From Pragia fontium DSM 5563 = ATCC 49100 (GTDB taxonomy: Bacteria > Pseudomonadota > Gammaproteobacteria > Enterobacterales > Enterobacteriaceae), in NCBI RefSeq assembly GCF_900112475.1, contig NZ_FOLW01000002.1, positions 62,001 to 126,000 on the forward strand: a stretch of 64,000 bases of DNA, written 5' to 3'. Made by a program: the position numbers and the translations under genes. The notes below the pieces were generated by a model. It made no database searches, was not told the origin of the DNA, and saw only the letters and a program-made list of their open reading frames with translations. Shown here piece by piece: positions 47,185-57,461 of this stretch. Position 1 is the stretch's first letter. Every line of letters begins with the position of its first letter.

Positions 47185-47646
47185 GTGCTAGATAAAATTG
47201 ACCGTAAACTACTGACCCTTTTGCAAAAAGACTGTACGCTGTCTTTACAGGCTCTGTCTGAAGAGGTGAATCTAACTTCTACTCCTTGCTGGAAACGATT
47301 AAAAAAGCTGGAGGATGATGGTTATATCCGCCAGAAGGTGGCATTGCTTGATGCCACAAAACTAGGGTTAAACCTAACGGCATTTGTGCTGATTAAAACC
47401 CAATGTCATAGCAGCGAATGGTATCAACATTTTGTTGATCGGGTTAATGCGATGCCGGAAGTCATGGCATTCTACCGGATGGCGGGAGAATATGATTATC
47501 TGATGCATGTGCAAGTAGCGGATATGAAAAGTTATGATAACTTTTATAAGCAGCTAGTGAATAGCGTTAGCGGATTAAGTGATGTGACCTCAAGTTTTTC
47601 GATGGAAGAGATAAAGCTGACGACCTGCTTACCCATAACCGAGTAA
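47185..47646 (+). CDS. decR: Lrp/AsnC-family cysteine-responsive regulator DecR (CyuR)
   Basis: A 153-residue transcription factor with an N-terminal helix-turn-helix ([47 protein letters not shown]) and a C-terminal RAM/Lrp ligand domain ([40 protein letters not shown]). It is close to E. coli DecR (YbaO), which activates cysteine catabolism under cysteine stress. GTG 47185 aligns with the E. coli start and follows GGGAG by five bases; a GTG at 47179 lies inside that site and is unlikely. It precedes mdlAB, as in E. coli. Confidence 0.93.
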   Translation: MLDKIDRKLLTLLQKDCTLSLQALSEEVNLTSTPCWKRLKKLEDDGYIRQKVALLDATKLGLNLTAFVLIKTQCHSSEWYQHFVDRVNAMPEVMAFYRMAGEYDYLMHVQVADMKSYDNFYKQLVNSVSGLSDVTSSFSMEEIKLTTCLPITE

Positions 47647-47777
47647 TGCTTTCCGTTTTTCCAAATGAGAAATTGTTTCATTTAGTTCTGGTGAAGGTGC
47701 TATTCTACTTGGCTTATTAGTATCGGATTCAACCTGAAGCGGTGACGGATTAACCGCCTAACCACTGGATTATTATA

Positions 47778-49517
47778 GTGAAACTGTTTTCCCAATTGCG
47801 CTGGTTTTTTGTCCTTGAATGGAAACGTTATCTAGGTGCAGTGACACTTCTTATCGTTATTGCGATGCTGCAACTGCTGCCACCAAAACTGGTCGGCATT
47901 ATTGTGGATGGAATTACTCATCAGCAGATGAGCGGTCGTACTCTATTACTGTGGATTAGCCTGATTGTAGGTACGGCTGTGGTGATTTATTTGCTGCGAT
48001 ATGTATGGCGTATCTTATTGTTTGGTGCCTCTTATCTACTCGCGGTTAAATTACGTAATAATTTCTATAATCAGCTTAGTCGCCAACACCCCAATTTTTA
48101 TTTGCGTCACCGTACAGGTGACTTGATTGCTCGCGCAACGAATGATGTTGACCGAGTGGTATTTGCCGCGGGAGAAGGGGTGCTAACGCTGGTGGATTCC
48201 TTGGTAATGGGGTGTGCGGTACTCATTATCATGAGTATTGAAATCAGCTGGCAACTCACGCTGCTATCCCTACTGCCGATGCCCATTATGGCGATCTTTA
48301 TCAAGCGCTATGGTGATGAACTGTATAATCGTTTTCGCGTGGCTCAGGCCGCGTTCTCTTTATTAAACGATCGTACTCAGGAAAGCTTAACCAGTATCCG
48401 GATGATTAAAGCCTTTGGGTTAGAAAATTATCAATCAAAACTATTTTCTGACGTAGCCATCGATGCTGGTAATAAGAACATGCATGTGGCGAAAGTGGAT
48501 GCCCGCTTTGATCCAACTATTTATCTGGCGGTTGCCTGTGCCAATATGCTGGCAATCGGGGGCGGAAGCTGGATGGTGATTAATAACCAACTGACGCTAG
48601 GACAGCTAACCAGCTTTGTGATGTATTTAGGGTTGATGATTTGGCCTATGCTGGCGCTGGCGTGGATGTTTAATATTGTTGAACGCGGTAGCGCTGCCTA
48701 TAGCCGCATATCCAGTTTGTTAACAGAAGCCCCAGAAGTGGTCGATGGTGAACTGTCTTTGCCTCCAGGGCGTGGAGTGCTGGAACTCAATATTATTCGC
48801 TTTGATTATCCACCGGCGGAAAAACCGGTATTGGAAAATATTCAGGCTCGTTTGGAACCGGGAAAAACTCTGGGGTTATGTGGCCCCACTGGTTCAGGCA
48901 AGAGTACGTTGCTGGCGCTGATTCAACGTCAGTTCGATGTAACGCAAGGTGAAATTTGCTACCACTCGCTGCCTCTTAGCCAAATTAAACTGGATGAATG
49001 GCGGGCACGAATGTCGGTCGTCAGTCAAATGCCGTTCCTGTTTTCTGCCACTATTGCTGAAAATATTGCCTTGGGTAACCCATCGGTATCACAAGATGAG
49101 ATCGAACGCGCGGCAGCACTGGCCTGCGTTCATGAAGATATTTTGAATTTGTCTCAAGGCTATCAGACTGAAGTTGGAGAGCGGGGCGTGATGTTGTCAG
49201 GTGGTCAGAAACAGCGGATAGCTATTGCCAGAGCGCTACTGATGGAAAGTGAAATTCTGATTCTGGATGATGCTTTATCTGCCGTTGACGGGCGTACCGA
49301 ATATCAAATTTTGCAAAATTTACGCGGCTGGGGACAAAATCGTACGCTGATTATCAGCGCCCATCGGCTTTCCGGACTATTGCATGCCAGTGAAATACTG
49401 GTGTTGCAGGATGGCAAAGTGGCCCAGCGAGGCACGCATTCTGAACTGGCTGAACAGATGGGATGGTATCGTAATATGTATCGTTATCAGCAATTGGAAG
49501 CGGCACTGGATGAGTGA
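47778..49517 (+). CDS. mdlA: ABC transporter half-subunit MdlA
   Basis: A 579-residue fused membrane/ATPase exporter subunit, expected to pair with MdlB. There are six membrane segments in the first 320 residues, Walker [10 protein letters not shown], signature [16 protein letters not shown] and Walker [13 protein letters not shown]. The position of the catalytic glutamate is Asp, while MdlB has the Glu, so the heterodimer has one normal and one degenerate ATP site; E. coli MdlAB shows the same pattern. Substrate unknown (multidrug-like family). GTG start at 47778. The stop lies inside the first codons of mdlB. Confidence 0.94.
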   Translation: MKLFSQLRWFFVLEWKRYLGAVTLLIVIAMLQLLPPKLVGIIVDGITHQQMSGRTLLLWISLIVGTAVVIYLLRYVWRILLFGASYLLAVKLRNNFYNQLSRQHPNFYLRHRTGDLIARATNDVDRVVFAAGEGVLTLVDSLVMGCAVLIIMSIEISWQLTLLSLLPMPIMAIFIKRYGDELYNRFRVAQAAFSLLNDRTQESLTSIRMIKAFGLENYQSKLFSDVAIDAGNKNMHVAKVDARFDPTIYLAVACANMLAIGGGSWMVINNQLTLGQLTSFVMYLGLMIWPMLALAWMFNIVERGSAAYSRISSLLTEAPEVVDGELSLPPGRGVLELNIIRFDYPPAEKPVLENIQARLEPGKTLGLCGPTGSGKSTLLALIQRQFDVTQGEICYHSLPLSQIKLDEWRARMSVVSQMPFLFSATIAENIALGNPSVSQDEIERAAALACVHEDILNLSQGYQTEVGERGVMLSGGQKQRIAIARALLMESEILILDDALSAVDGRTEYQILQNLRGWGQNRTLIISAHRLSGLLHASEILVLQDGKVAQRGTHSELAEQMGWYRNMYRYQQLEAALDE

Positions 49518-51291
49518 TATGAATACGGATAGCAATCATAAATTCCGCCAGCTTTGGCCGACGTTAAAACGTTTACTTTCCTATGGCTTACCTTATCGAC
49601 GTCCATTGACGTTGGCGGCGATATTACTGTGGTTAGCGGCTGGGGCTGAGGTATGTGGCCCGGTCTTGATCAGCTATTTTATCGATAATATGGTGGCCAA
49701 AAACAGTATGCCGACCGGTAAAGTTATCGGGTTAGCGGTGGTGTTTCTACTGTTACAAATTTTGGCGGCTACCCTGCGCTATAATCAGGCGTTGTTGTTT
49801 AATCGTGCCTCAGTAGGGGTTGTTCAGACGATTCGTAGCGATGTCATGGATGCGGCACTTAAACAGCCAATCGCGGTGTTTGATACACAGCCGGTTGGTC
49901 AACTAATCTCAAAAGTGACCAACGATACCGAAGTAATTAAAGATCTCTATGTGACGGTTGTTGCCACAGTATTGCGTAGTGCCGCGTTAATCAGCGCGAT
50001 GCTGATTGCGATGTTTAGCCTGAACTGGCGGATGGCATTGGTGGCAATGATGATGTTCCCGGTTGTATTGATTCTGATGGGACTTTATCAACGTCACAGT
50101 ACTCCTATTATTCGTCAGGTACGAAGCCTGTTAGCGGATATTAATAACGGTTTTAACGAGGCTATCAGCGGGATGGTTGTTTTACAGCAGTTTCGCCAGC
50201 AGGGGCGTTTTGGCGAGAAGCTTGGAGAGACAAGCCATGTGCATTATTTGATGCGCCTTAAGACGTTAAGGCTGGAAAGTCTACTATTGCGACCATTGCT
50301 GAGTTTAATTTCTGCGCTGGTGCTAAGTGGTTTATTGATGCTGTTTGGCTTCAGTCAGGAAGGGGCCATTGGTGTTGGCGTGCTGTATGCCTTTATTAAC
50401 TATTTATCCCGATTAAATGAGCCATTAATCGAATTGGCATCTCAGCAGGCCATGTTACAGCAGGCGGTGGTAGCGGGTGAGCGAATTTTTGAACTGATGG
50501 ATGGCGAGCAGCAGCAGTATGGTGATGATCTTCGTCCATTGGCTTCAGGTAAGGTAGAGATTAATCATGTGGACTTCGCTTACAACCCGTCTAAGACGGT
50601 GTTGAAAGATATTAATCTACAGGTTCCATCGCGTCATTTTATTGCGTTAGTGGGGCATACCGGGAGCGGTAAAAGTACGCTGGCGAATTTGCTGATGGGG
50701 TATTATCCCTTGGTTAGCGGCGAGATTTATCTTGACGATCGTCCCTTGAAAACGCTGAGCCATCAGGTATTACGTAGTGGTGTCGCCATGGTGCAGCAAG
50801 ATCCCGTGGTGTTGGCGGATACGGTATATGCCAATATTGCTTTGGGTCGTGATATCAGTGAAGAACAAGTCTGGCAGGCGTTACAGATTTCTCAGTTAGA
50901 ACCGCTGGTAAAAGAGATGCCTAAGGGCATTCATACTGTATTTGGTGAACAGGGTAATAACCTATCCGTAGGGCAGAAGCAATTGTTGGCGTTAGCCAGA
51001 GTGCTGGTTCAAACACCGCAAATCCTGATATTGGATGAGGCCACGGCGAATATAGATTCCGGAACTGAGCAGGCAATCCACCGTGCATTAAGTGCCATTC
51101 GTCATAAAACGACGCTGGTTGTGATTGCCCATCGTCTTTCAACCATTGTGGATGCCGATCAAATTGTAGTACTCAACCGAGGTGAAATTGTTGAGTCAGG
51201 CAATCATCAGCAGTTGCTGGCGCAAAAGGGACGTTATTATCAGATGCATCAATTGCAGTTGGCCGCTACGGAGTTGGAAGCGCCTCTCTGA
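49510..51291 (+). CDS. mdlB: ABC transporter half-subunit MdlB
   Basis: A 593-residue partner of MdlA, with six membrane segments, Walker [10 protein letters not shown], signature [16 protein letters not shown] and Walker [15 protein letters not shown], and H-loop [12 protein letters not shown] 49510 overlaps the mdlA stop by eight bases and gives [23 protein letters not shown]. The frame is open further upstream (49384) but that part lies inside mdlA and has no family similarity. Coupled translation with mdlA is likely. Confidence 0.94.
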   Translation: MSDMNTDSNHKFRQLWPTLKRLLSYGLPYRRPLTLAAILLWLAAGAEVCGPVLISYFIDNMVAKNSMPTGKVIGLAVVFLLLQILAATLRYNQALLFNRASVGVVQTIRSDVMDAALKQPIAVFDTQPVGQLISKVTNDTEVIKDLYVTVVATVLRSAALISAMLIAMFSLNWRMALVAMMMFPVVLILMGLYQRHSTPIIRQVRSLLADINNGFNEAISGMVVLQQFRQQGRFGEKLGETSHVHYLMRLKTLRLESLLLRPLLSLISALVLSGLLMLFGFSQEGAIGVGVLYAFINYLSRLNEPLIELASQQAMLQQAVVAGERIFELMDGEQQQYGDDLRPLASGKVEINHVDFAYNPSKTVLKDINLQVPSRHFIALVGHTGSGKSTLANLLMGYYPLVSGEIYLDDRPLKTLSHQVLRSGVAMVQQDPVVLADTVYANIALGRDISEEQVWQALQISQLEPLVKEMPKGIHTVFGEQGNNLSVGQKQLLALARVLVQTPQILILDEATANIDSGTEQAIHRALSAIRHKTTLVVIAHRLSTIVDADQIVVLNRGEIVESGNHQQLLAQKGRYYQMHQLQLAATELEAPL

Positions 51292-51881
51292 TTTTTTTAT
51301 CTATTTTTTTCAATTTTCCCCGGCTCTATTGAGCCGGAAATATTGTGCTATGCCCTATTGGGAATGCAAAACAATATCATTACTCTTTTGTTAATGTATT
51401 GTTGTGATTTCGATCCACTGTTTTTGGATTTTGACAATCTGAGTTTAAATTAAAATCATCGACAAATTATTAATGTATTTACAATTCATATAATAAAGAC
51501 TCATCGAATAACGTTTATTTTTTTCTTTATAAATCATCAGATAACATTTTTCAATTTTTACTCTTATTAGAAAAATGAGGCGCTTAATAATGTGATTAGA
51601 CCAGTTATTTTATAACAATATTGTTAAGGGGAAATATTGTTATTAATTGAATCTATTTATATTTTTTATCTTAACTTGAAAACAAAATATTATTTTTTCT
51701 TGTTACACTTAATTTACAATCCAATTACTCAGGTCTTACGATCGCTGACAGAATTCGGTCTAGTATCTACTTCAGATTTAACAGAAACGTTATGTGAAGC
51801 TAAATCAAATTAGCATTCGGTCTATCACTGCATGCTGAATATTAAACGCAATGTAAGTTAACAATCCTGAGGATATACCAA
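51292..51881. other. AT-rich leader region before the asr-like genes
   Basis: About 590 bases without a gene. Near the 3' part, TTTTTCTTGTTACA (51694-51707) partly fits the RstA box TACATNTNGTTACA, and RstA controls asr in E. coli. The ten-base word ATTCGGTCTA occurs twice (51753-51762 and 51815-51824). No promoter could be fixed. Confidence 0.4.
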
Positions 51882-52094
51882 ATGAAAAAATTATTACCTT
51901 TAGCAATCGCTTCAATGTTCGTACTTTCTGGTTCTGTATTCGCTGCTGAGACAACTGCTGCTCCGGTTAAAACTGAAGCTCAGCCAGTTTCAGCTACGCA
52001 ACACAAAGCAGGTGAAAAAGCTAAGCAGCATAAAAAGCATGTAACAGCTAAGTCAGAAACTAAACAGCCAGCTAAAGACGCTGCTGCTAAGTAA
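51882..52094 (+). CDS. Acid shock protein-like periplasmic peptide 1 (Asr-like)
   Basis: A 70-residue protein with a signal peptide (MKKLLPLAIASMFVLSGSVFA) and a short mature part rich in Lys, Ala, Thr and Gln, including EKAKQHKKHVTAK. The composition and size match the acid shock repeat protein Asr, a periplasmic lysine-rich protein induced at low pH, although E. coli Asr is longer. RBS CTGAGGA. The next gene is a paralogue that begins 34 bases after this stop codon. Confidence 0.7.
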   Translation: MKKLLPLAIASMFVLSGSVFAAETTAAPVKTEAQPVSATQHKAGEKAKQHKKHVTAKSETKQPAKDAAAK

Positions 52095-52128
52095 TTAGAA
52101 TCATTAACTGATATCCAAGGTGTACCAA

Positions 52129-52335
52129 ATGAAAAAATTACTTCCGTTGGCCGTAGCCGCAATGTTTGTTCTGTCTGGATCAGCATTTGCTGCTAGCACA
52201 GCTACACAACCCGTTAAAGATGTACAACACGCATCGGTTACTAAACATAAAACTGCTCATAAAGCTAAACAGCATAAAAAGCAGGTTAAAGCTAAATCAG
52301 AAAGCCAACAGCCGGCTGGTACTCCGTCAGCTTAA
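52129..52335 (+). CDS. Acid shock protein-like periplasmic peptide 2 (Asr-like)
   Basis: A 68-residue paralogue of the preceding gene, with an almost identical signal peptide (MKKLLPLAVAAMFVLSGSAFA) and a mature part with HKAKQHKKQVKAKSESQQPA. ATG 52129 is chosen over an earlier in-frame ATG at 52120 by similarity to the first copy. The two genes share leader-like text before the ATG (GTACCAAATG and ATACCAAATG), so the duplication covered the ribosome binding region. A terminator follows. Confidence 0.7.
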   Translation: MKKLLPLAVAAMFVLSGSAFAASTATQPVKDVQHASVTKHKTAHKAKQHKKQVKAKSESQQPAGTPSA

Positions 52336-52359
52336 TATCAGGTTTGTTTATTGCGTAAT

Positions 52360-52384
52360 AAAAACCCCGGTCTCGGGGTTTTTG
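52360..52384 (+). terminator. Terminator after the asr-like pair
   Basis: AAAAACCCCG-GTCT-CGGGGTTTTT stem with a T-run. Confidence 0.92.
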
Positions 52385-52455
52385 CATTTTAGCTTGGTAA
52401 AAAAGGATTATCGTTGAGTGAATTGAAAATCGTTGCATCATAATTTATCTATTAA

Positions 52456-52470
52456 GCACTATTTTAGTGC
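52456..52470. promoter_or_regulatory. NtrC-like enhancer site
   Basis: GCACTATTTTAGTGC fits the NtrC core GCAC-N7-GTGC exactly. It is about 265 bases upstream of the sigma-54 promoter of glnK, far but within enhancer range. The remaining bases of this gap (52385-52805) show no gene. Confidence 0.45.
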
Positions 52471-52720
52471 GTAACGATGTTTAATGAATTTGGTTTATGA
52501 TTTATTCAACGTCATAGTTATCTAACCCGTAAAATAATACCTGAGTGTTTATTTTTTCATTTCGCAACGTTAAGTCAGCTTTCCACTTTAGTGATATACC
52601 ATCATTGCCTGAAATATCAGCATGGCACAAGATTATTTCCCTCGATCACTCTCCAATTTAAGCCGCAATTTATTTATTCGATCTACTCTTTTTAATTAAA
52701 ACGAACATTTTTTTATATAT

Positions 52721-52736
52721 TGGCATGTAACTTGCT
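52721..52736 (+). promoter_or_regulatory. Sigma-54 promoter of glnK-amtB
   Basis: TGGCATGTAACTTGCT matches the -24/-12 consensus TGGCACN5TTGCW with the invariant GG and GC at the right distance. It lies about 70 bases before the glnK start, as expected for an NtrC-activated operon. Confidence 0.8.
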
Positions 52737-52805
52737 TTTGCATGTTTGTTAGCTATTTGTCAGTAAATTGTTTTTAACCGTTGGTTTGAATCTGAGGAGA
52801 GGCAT

Positions 52806-53144
52806 ATGAAACTGGTCACGGTGGTGATTAAACCCTTCAAGTTAGAAGATGTACGCGAAGCCTTATCTTCAATAGGCATTCAGGGATTAACGGTTACTGA
52901 GGTGAAAGGATTTGGGCGACAAAAGGGGCATGCTGAGCTTTACCGCGGTGCCGAGTACAGTGTGAATTTTTTACCCAAGATGAAGATAGACATCGCGATG
53001 TCTGACGATCAAGTTGAAGGCGCAATAGAGGCCATCACCCAGTCAGCCTACACCGGGAAAATTGGCGATGGAAAAATATTTGTGACCGAGTTGCAACGGG
53101 TCGTTCGTATCCGCACCGGTGAAACTGATGAAGACGCGCTGTAA
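52806..53144 (+). CDS. glnK: Nitrogen regulatory PII protein GlnK
   Basis: A 112-residue PII trimer subunit that senses 2-oxoglutarate and ATP/ADP and blocks AmtB when nitrogen is plentiful. The T-loop carries the uridylylation tyrosine in LYRGAEYSVNFLPK (Tyr51), and the C-terminal signature is GKIGDGKIFVTELQRVVRIRTGE. Directly followed by amtB (38 bases), the near-universal pairing. A strong Shine-Dalgarno (GAGGAGAGG) precedes it, and a sigma-54 promoter lies upstream. Confidence 0.97.
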   Translation: MKLVTVVIKPFKLEDVREALSSIGIQGLTVTEVKGFGRQKGHAELYRGAEYSVNFLPKMKIDIAMSDDQVEGAIEAITQSAYTGKIGDGKIFVTELQRVVRIRTGETDEDAL

Positions 53145-53182
53145 TTCACTTATAGACTCAATTTTGGAAAGGATGGAATAAC

Positions 53183-54469
53183 ATGAAAAGATTTTTATCC
53201 ACAGTGATGCTGAGTGCATCGGCCATATTTCCAGAAGTGACCATGGCGGCTGAAAATGTAGCCGATAAGGCTGACAACGGTTTTATGATGATCAGTACTG
53301 CATTAGTACTGTTTATGTGTATTCCAGGTATCGCCCTGTTTTATGGTGGTTTATTACGTTCAAAAAACGTGCTTTCTCTGTTAACTCAAGTGATGGCTAC
53401 TTTCTCTTTAGTCAGCGTACTTTGGGTGATTTACGGTTATAGCTTGGCCTTTGGTGTGGGAAATGATTTTTTCGGTAATTTCAACGGACTATTGTTGAAA
53501 GATATCCACCTGACGGACGTAACCGGCACATTTTATAAACTCATTCACGTGGCTTTTCAGGGATCGTTTGCCTGCATTACCGTGGGATTAATCGTTGGTG
53601 GTTTTGCCGAACGAATCCGTTTTTCTGCGGTTATGCTGTTTGTATTTATATGGTTTACGTTGGCTTATTTACCGATGGCTCATATGGTCTGGGGCGGTGG
53701 ATACCTATTTAAACTGGGCGCCATTGATTTTGCCGGTGGAACAGTAGTGCATATCAATGCGGCAATTGCGGCGTTGGAGGGTGCTTATATGCTGGGTAAA
53801 CGTAGTGGCTTTGGGCGTGAGGCATTTAAGCCCCATAACTTGCCGATGGTTTTTATTGGGGCGGCTATTCTATACGTTGGTTGGTTTGGTTTTAACGCGG
53901 GCTCAGCCAGCGGGGCTAATGAAATTGCCGCTTTGGCATTTATTAATACCCTATCAGCAACGGCAGGTGCGGTATTGTCATGGTTAATGGCTGAATGGAT
54001 GCTTAGAGGTAAGCCTTCACTTTTGGGAGCCTGCTCTGGTTGTATTGCGGGCTTAGTAGCTATTACGCCTGCTGCGGGGTCTGTCAGTATTGGGGGCGCG
54101 CTAATACTGGGGATTATTGCAGGTGTTGCCGGACTTTGGGGAGTTGTGGTTCTTAAGTCATGGTTGAAAGTAGATGACACCTGTGATGTGTTCGGAGTAC
54201 ACGGAGTTTGTGGCATTGTTGGCTGTATCGGTACCGGTATTTTAACCTCGGCTAGCTTAGGTGGGACGGGTTATGCTGAAGGTGTGACCATGCTAAAACA
54301 GGTCGGTATTCAGGCTGCCAGTATCGGTGTCTGCTTACTCTGGTCGGGGCTGGTGGCTTACGTTGCTTATAAAATGGCTGATTACTGGCTTGGTTTACGG
54401 GTACCGGAAGAAGTGGAACGTGAAGGACTGGATGTGAATAGCCACGGTGAGAGTGCCTATAACCAATAA
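53183..54469 (+). CDS. amtB: Ammonium transporter AmtB
   Basis: Trimeric inner membrane ammonium channel, 428 residues, with a cleaved signal peptide (ends TMAA) and eleven membrane segments. Conserved parts include CIPGIALFYGGLLRSKNVLS, TVVHINAAIAALEGAYMLG (pore His) and DVFGVHGVCGIVGCIGTGI (second pore His). GlnK, encoded just upstream, binds its cytoplasmic face and closes the pore. Confidence 0.97.
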   Translation: MKRFLSTVMLSASAIFPEVTMAAENVADKADNGFMMISTALVLFMCIPGIALFYGGLLRSKNVLSLLTQVMATFSLVSVLWVIYGYSLAFGVGNDFFGNFNGLLLKDIHLTDVTGTFYKLIHVAFQGSFACITVGLIVGGFAERIRFSAVMLFVFIWFTLAYLPMAHMVWGGGYLFKLGAIDFAGGTVVHINAAIAALEGAYMLGKRSGFGREAFKPHNLPMVFIGAAILYVGWFGFNAGSASGANEIAALAFINTLSATAGAVLSWLMAEWMLRGKPSLLGACSGCIAGLVAITPAAGSVSIGGALILGIIAGVAGLWGVVVLKSWLKVDDTCDVFGVHGVCGIVGCIGTGILTSASLGGTGYAEGVTMLKQVGIQAASIGVCLLWSGLVAYVAYKMADYWLGLRVPEEVEREGLDVNSHGESAYNQ

Positions 54470-54493
54470 TCTGTCGCTCATTAGGTTAACAAT

Positions 54494-54521
54494 AAAAAAG
54501 ACGGCTTATGCCGTCTTTTTT
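54494..54521 (+). terminator. Bidirectional terminator between amtB and sdaC
   Basis: AAAAAAGACGGC-TTAT-GCCGTCTTTTT, serving convergent genes. Confidence 0.93.
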
Positions 54522-54536
54522 ACGAACATCAACTTA

Positions 54537-55838
54537 TTAGGCAAACAGCGTGTAAAGAATCGCTGAAATGGCTATTAGTCCCATGATGACAACAAAGATA
54601 TTGCTGAAATGGCCGCGATATTTTTGCATAGCAGGGATTTTATGAATGGCATACATCGGCATGATAAACAGAATCATAGCGATAACTGGGCCACCCAAGG
54701 TTTCGATAATACCCAGAATACTTGGATTTAACGTAGCGATAATCCAACAAGTAATAATCATGAAGACCGCGGTGATTTGCTCTAATCTCTTGACCTTAAC
54801 GGGTTTACCTTTGGAACGCAGAGACTTAACCATTAGTCCTTGCATACCTTCGCTCGCGCCAAGGTAATGACCCAGAAATGATTTAGTGATAGCTACAAAT
54901 GCAATAACCGGAGCAACATACTCAATTAATGGCGTTTGGAAGTGGTTTGCCAGATAAGATAGAATAGAAATATTCTGAGCTTTAGCTTCAGCCAGATTAG
55001 CCGGGCTCAGACTTAATACACAGCTAAATACAAAGAACATGACGGTAAATACCATCATCATATGGGCATAGCGCAAGATTCTGCCACTTTTCTCATCTGC
55101 ATTTTTACCGTAGGTTTCTTTTTGGCTAACGGCAAAAGAGGAGATGATAGGGGAGTGGTTAAAGGAGAACACCATGGTTGGAATGATCAGCCATAAGGTT
55201 AACAGTAATCCTTTAATACTGGCAGCATCAAAAGTGGTATTCGCCTGCTCAAAGATTGCGCCACTCCACTGTGGAATCAGATATAAAGCCAGCAGCATAA
55301 GCACGACGACAAATGGATAAACCAGAATACTCATGGCTTTTACTATCATATCGCGACCGAAGTGAACAATCGTCATCAGACCAAGAATCAGGATGATTGA
55401 CAATAACCAGCGCGGTGGTGCGGTCATACCCATTTGAACTTCGATAAAGCTGATGGTGGTATTGGTAATACCCACACTATAGACCAACAGAATAGGATAA
55501 ATAGCCAGGAAATACAGTAAGGTAATTAATGCACCAGCAAATTTGCCAAAGTGTTCTTCTACCACCTCAGTGATATCACCACCTCGGGATGAACCGGATA
55601 ATACAAATCGGGTTAATGCGCGGTGAGAAAAGTAAGTCATTGGAAAGGCAATGATCAGCATAATCATCAATGGCCATATGCCACCTAAACCAGCATTGAT
55701 GGGCAGAAAAAGCACACCGGCGCCGATAGCCGTACCATAGAGACCCAACATCCACGTTGTATCTTGTTTTTGCCATGTTGATGCCTGAAGTTTTGAATCT
55801 GTATCCGGCATCGATACTGAGATGTCTTTGACCGACAT
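54537..55838 (-). CDS. sdaC: Serine transporter SdaC (HAAAP family)
   Basis: A proton-coupled amino acid symporter of 433 residues with eleven membrane segments. It is highly similar to E. coli SdaC in WMLGLYGTAIGAGVLFLPINAG, GDITEVVEEHFGKFAGALITLLYF, VFSFNHSPIISSFAVSQ and ITKSFLGHYLGASEGMQGL. TdcC and CyuP are related, but the pattern favours SdaC. No sdaB deaminase gene lies next to it here, unlike E. coli. A possible CRP site lies upstream. Confidence 0.85.
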   Translation of the reverse strand: MSVKDISVSMPDTDSKLQASTWQKQDTTWMLGLYGTAIGAGVLFLPINAGLGGIWPLMIMLIIAFPMTYFSHRALTRFVLSGSSRGGDITEVVEEHFGKFAGALITLLYFLAIYPILLVYSVGITNTTISFIEVQMGMTAPPRWLLSIILILGLMTIVHFGRDMIVKAMSILVYPFVVVLMLLALYLIPQWSGAIFEQANTTFDAASIKGLLLTLWLIIPTMVFSFNHSPIISSFAVSQKETYGKNADEKSGRILRYAHMMMVFTVMFFVFSCVLSLSPANLAEAKAQNISILSYLANHFQTPLIEYVAPVIAFVAITKSFLGHYLGASEGMQGLMVKSLRSKGKPVKVKRLEQITAVFMIITCWIIATLNPSILGIIETLGGPVIAMILFIMPMYAIHKIPAMQKYRGHFSNIFVVIMGLIAISAILYTLFA

Positions 55839-55908
55839 TGATAACCCTCATCTGAGAAAAATAGAATATTGAAGCGTGCGTATTCTAGGGGGAGTTTCCA
55901 TCAGAAGA

Positions 55909-55924
55909 TATGCATTAGATCACA
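55909..55924. promoter_or_regulatory. Possible CRP site upstream of sdaC
   Basis: TATGCATTAGATCACA has one perfect half (TCACA) and a weak other half compared with TGTGAN6TCACA, about 75-85 bases before the sdaC start. Confidence 0.35.
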
Positions 55925-56139
55925 AATTTAGCACTTTAGTCGGTGGTTTGGGGTTGGATATAGAGTAATAGTTTATTATTTCAGGAAATATTGCTGGGAT
56001 ATTTTTGATTATATTTCATCCAGGGTATAAAAGGCTGCTGAAAATAGAATGGGGTTAGTTAAGTTTTATAGCAGCGAAAGTTTCGTCCACTATCAATACA
56101 GAGAATAAATTAATGTTGATGCACGTGGCCGAGCAGAGG

Positions 56140-56260
56140 GCGTTAGGGTTAACGCACCGGCGCTGATTTGCTCCCGGCAAAGCAGCGCCTCGCCCATCAT
56201 CCTTGATGGGCGTGCTCCCTCACTCAGTTGTCGGCTGAATTCCAGCGCTCAATAGAAAGG
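56140..56260. repeat. GC-rich double-hairpin element in an AT-rich gap
   Basis: Within the gene-free stretch 55839-56339 there is a block of clearly higher GC content. It holds two adjacent hairpins: GGCGCTG...TTGC-TCCCG-GCAA...CAGCGCC (about 56159-56189) and GCCCATCA-TCCT-TGATGGGC (56192-56211). No reading frame makes sense. It may be a REP/MITE-type dispersed element. The rest of the gap holds nothing that I can identify apart from the possible CRP site. Confidence 0.45.
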
Positions 56261-56339
56261 GCGAAAGATAAAATTCACTTTTCGTATTTTCTTAACTAAT
56301 CAGAATGATGCTAAAAGCATTCTTTTTAATTTATTGCTA

Positions 56340-57206
56340 TTAATCATTATGATAACGGATCACGCCTTCCTGGGATGTTGAGGCGACGAGCAGACCATCT
56401 TGAGTAAAGAACTGACCGCGAACAAAACCACGAGCACCTGATGCTGAAGGGCTTTCCACTGAGTAAAGTAGCCAGTCATCCAGTCGGAATGAACGGTGGA
56501 ACCAAATAGAATGGTCAATGGTTGCTACCTGCATACCCGGCTGTAGCAGGGCTACCCCGTGCGGCTGTAAAGCGGTGGGTAAAAAATTAAAGTCAGAGGC
56601 ATAGCCCAGTAAATATTTATGAATGCCGGGGTCGTCAGGCATTTGACCGTTCGCCCTCAACCAGACATAGCGTACTGGCTCGTCAATGTCGGCCTGAAGT
56701 AAGTTGTGGAATTTTACCGGACGCATCTCAATCGGCATTTCATTACAGAAAATATTCTTCATGGGTGCCGGTAGGAGATGGGCTACTTTTTTAGCGATAT
56801 CAGTTTCTGAAGGTAAAGTGTCTGGTTTAGGGACGACGGGCATGATTGCCGCCTGATGATTGAAACCTTGTTCATAGCTTTGATAAGAAGCGGTCATATA
56901 AAAAATGGTTTGGCCGTTTTGCAAGGCGCTCACGCGGCGGGTGCTGAAGCTATGCCCGTCACGAATAATCTCCACTTCGTACTCTACCGGCTGATGACTA
57001 TCGCCAGGACGCAGGAAATAGCTGTGGCAGGAATGAGCATTTCTTTCCGGTGGCACCGTTTGTTTAGCTGCGGATAGCGCTTGACCAACAACCTGACCAC
57101 CAAAAAGCTGCCTTAAGCCCAGATTTTGGCTTTGTCCGCGAAATCGGTTAGTGCCAATTTTTTCCAGATGGAGTAATGCCAGTAAATTCTGTAAAACTTC
57201 GCTCAT
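56340..57206 (-). CDS. tesB: Acyl-CoA thioesterase II TesB
   Basis: Hydrolyses medium- and long-chain acyl-CoA. The 288 residues form the double hot-dog fold, with the conserved [43 protein letters not shown] and the C-terminal [33 protein letters not shown]. The start at 57206 ([18 protein letters not shown]) matches E. coli and has AGGA upstream; the frame is open to 57251. It lies between the amtB/sdaC region and ybaY as in E. coli. Confidence 0.95.
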   Translation of the reverse strand: MSEVLQNLLALLHLEKIGTNRFRGQSQNLGLRQLFGGQVVGQALSAAKQTVPPERNAHSCHSYFLRPGDSHQPVEYEVEIIRDGHSFSTRRVSALQNGQTIFYMTASYQSYEQGFNHQAAIMPVVPKPDTLPSETDIAKKVAHLLPAPMKNIFCNEMPIEMRPVKFHNLLQADIDEPVRYVWLRANGQMPDDPGIHKYLLGYASDFNFLPTALQPHGVALLQPGMQVATIDHSIWFHRSFRLDDWLLYSVESPSASGARGFVRGQFFTQDGLLVASTSQEGVIRYHND

Positions 57207-57461
57207 TGTGCGAGGATCCTGTTCGATAATATATGGGTATTGATGCACCATATCATAAGCGGTTGGGCTCTATTTGTGCCAGTAATGCGTGGAGAGGGAA
57301 ATTTATTAGAATATTTAATGACTTGGTTATAACTTCAATAAATCGTAAGAAAATAACCATATAGTTTGGTTTTACGATTTATGTTGGATAGCTAAACTGA
57401 GTTTTTAATATTTTTAAGCTAAAATACTTTTTCTTTTTTGTCAGTAGAGTCGGGAGTAACG

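Noticed and set aside
49250-49290. Asp instead of Glu in Walker B of MdlA as a loss-of-function sign
   Set aside because: The same Asp is present in E. coli MdlA; it is a normal feature of this asymmetric heterodimer because MdlB keeps the Glu.
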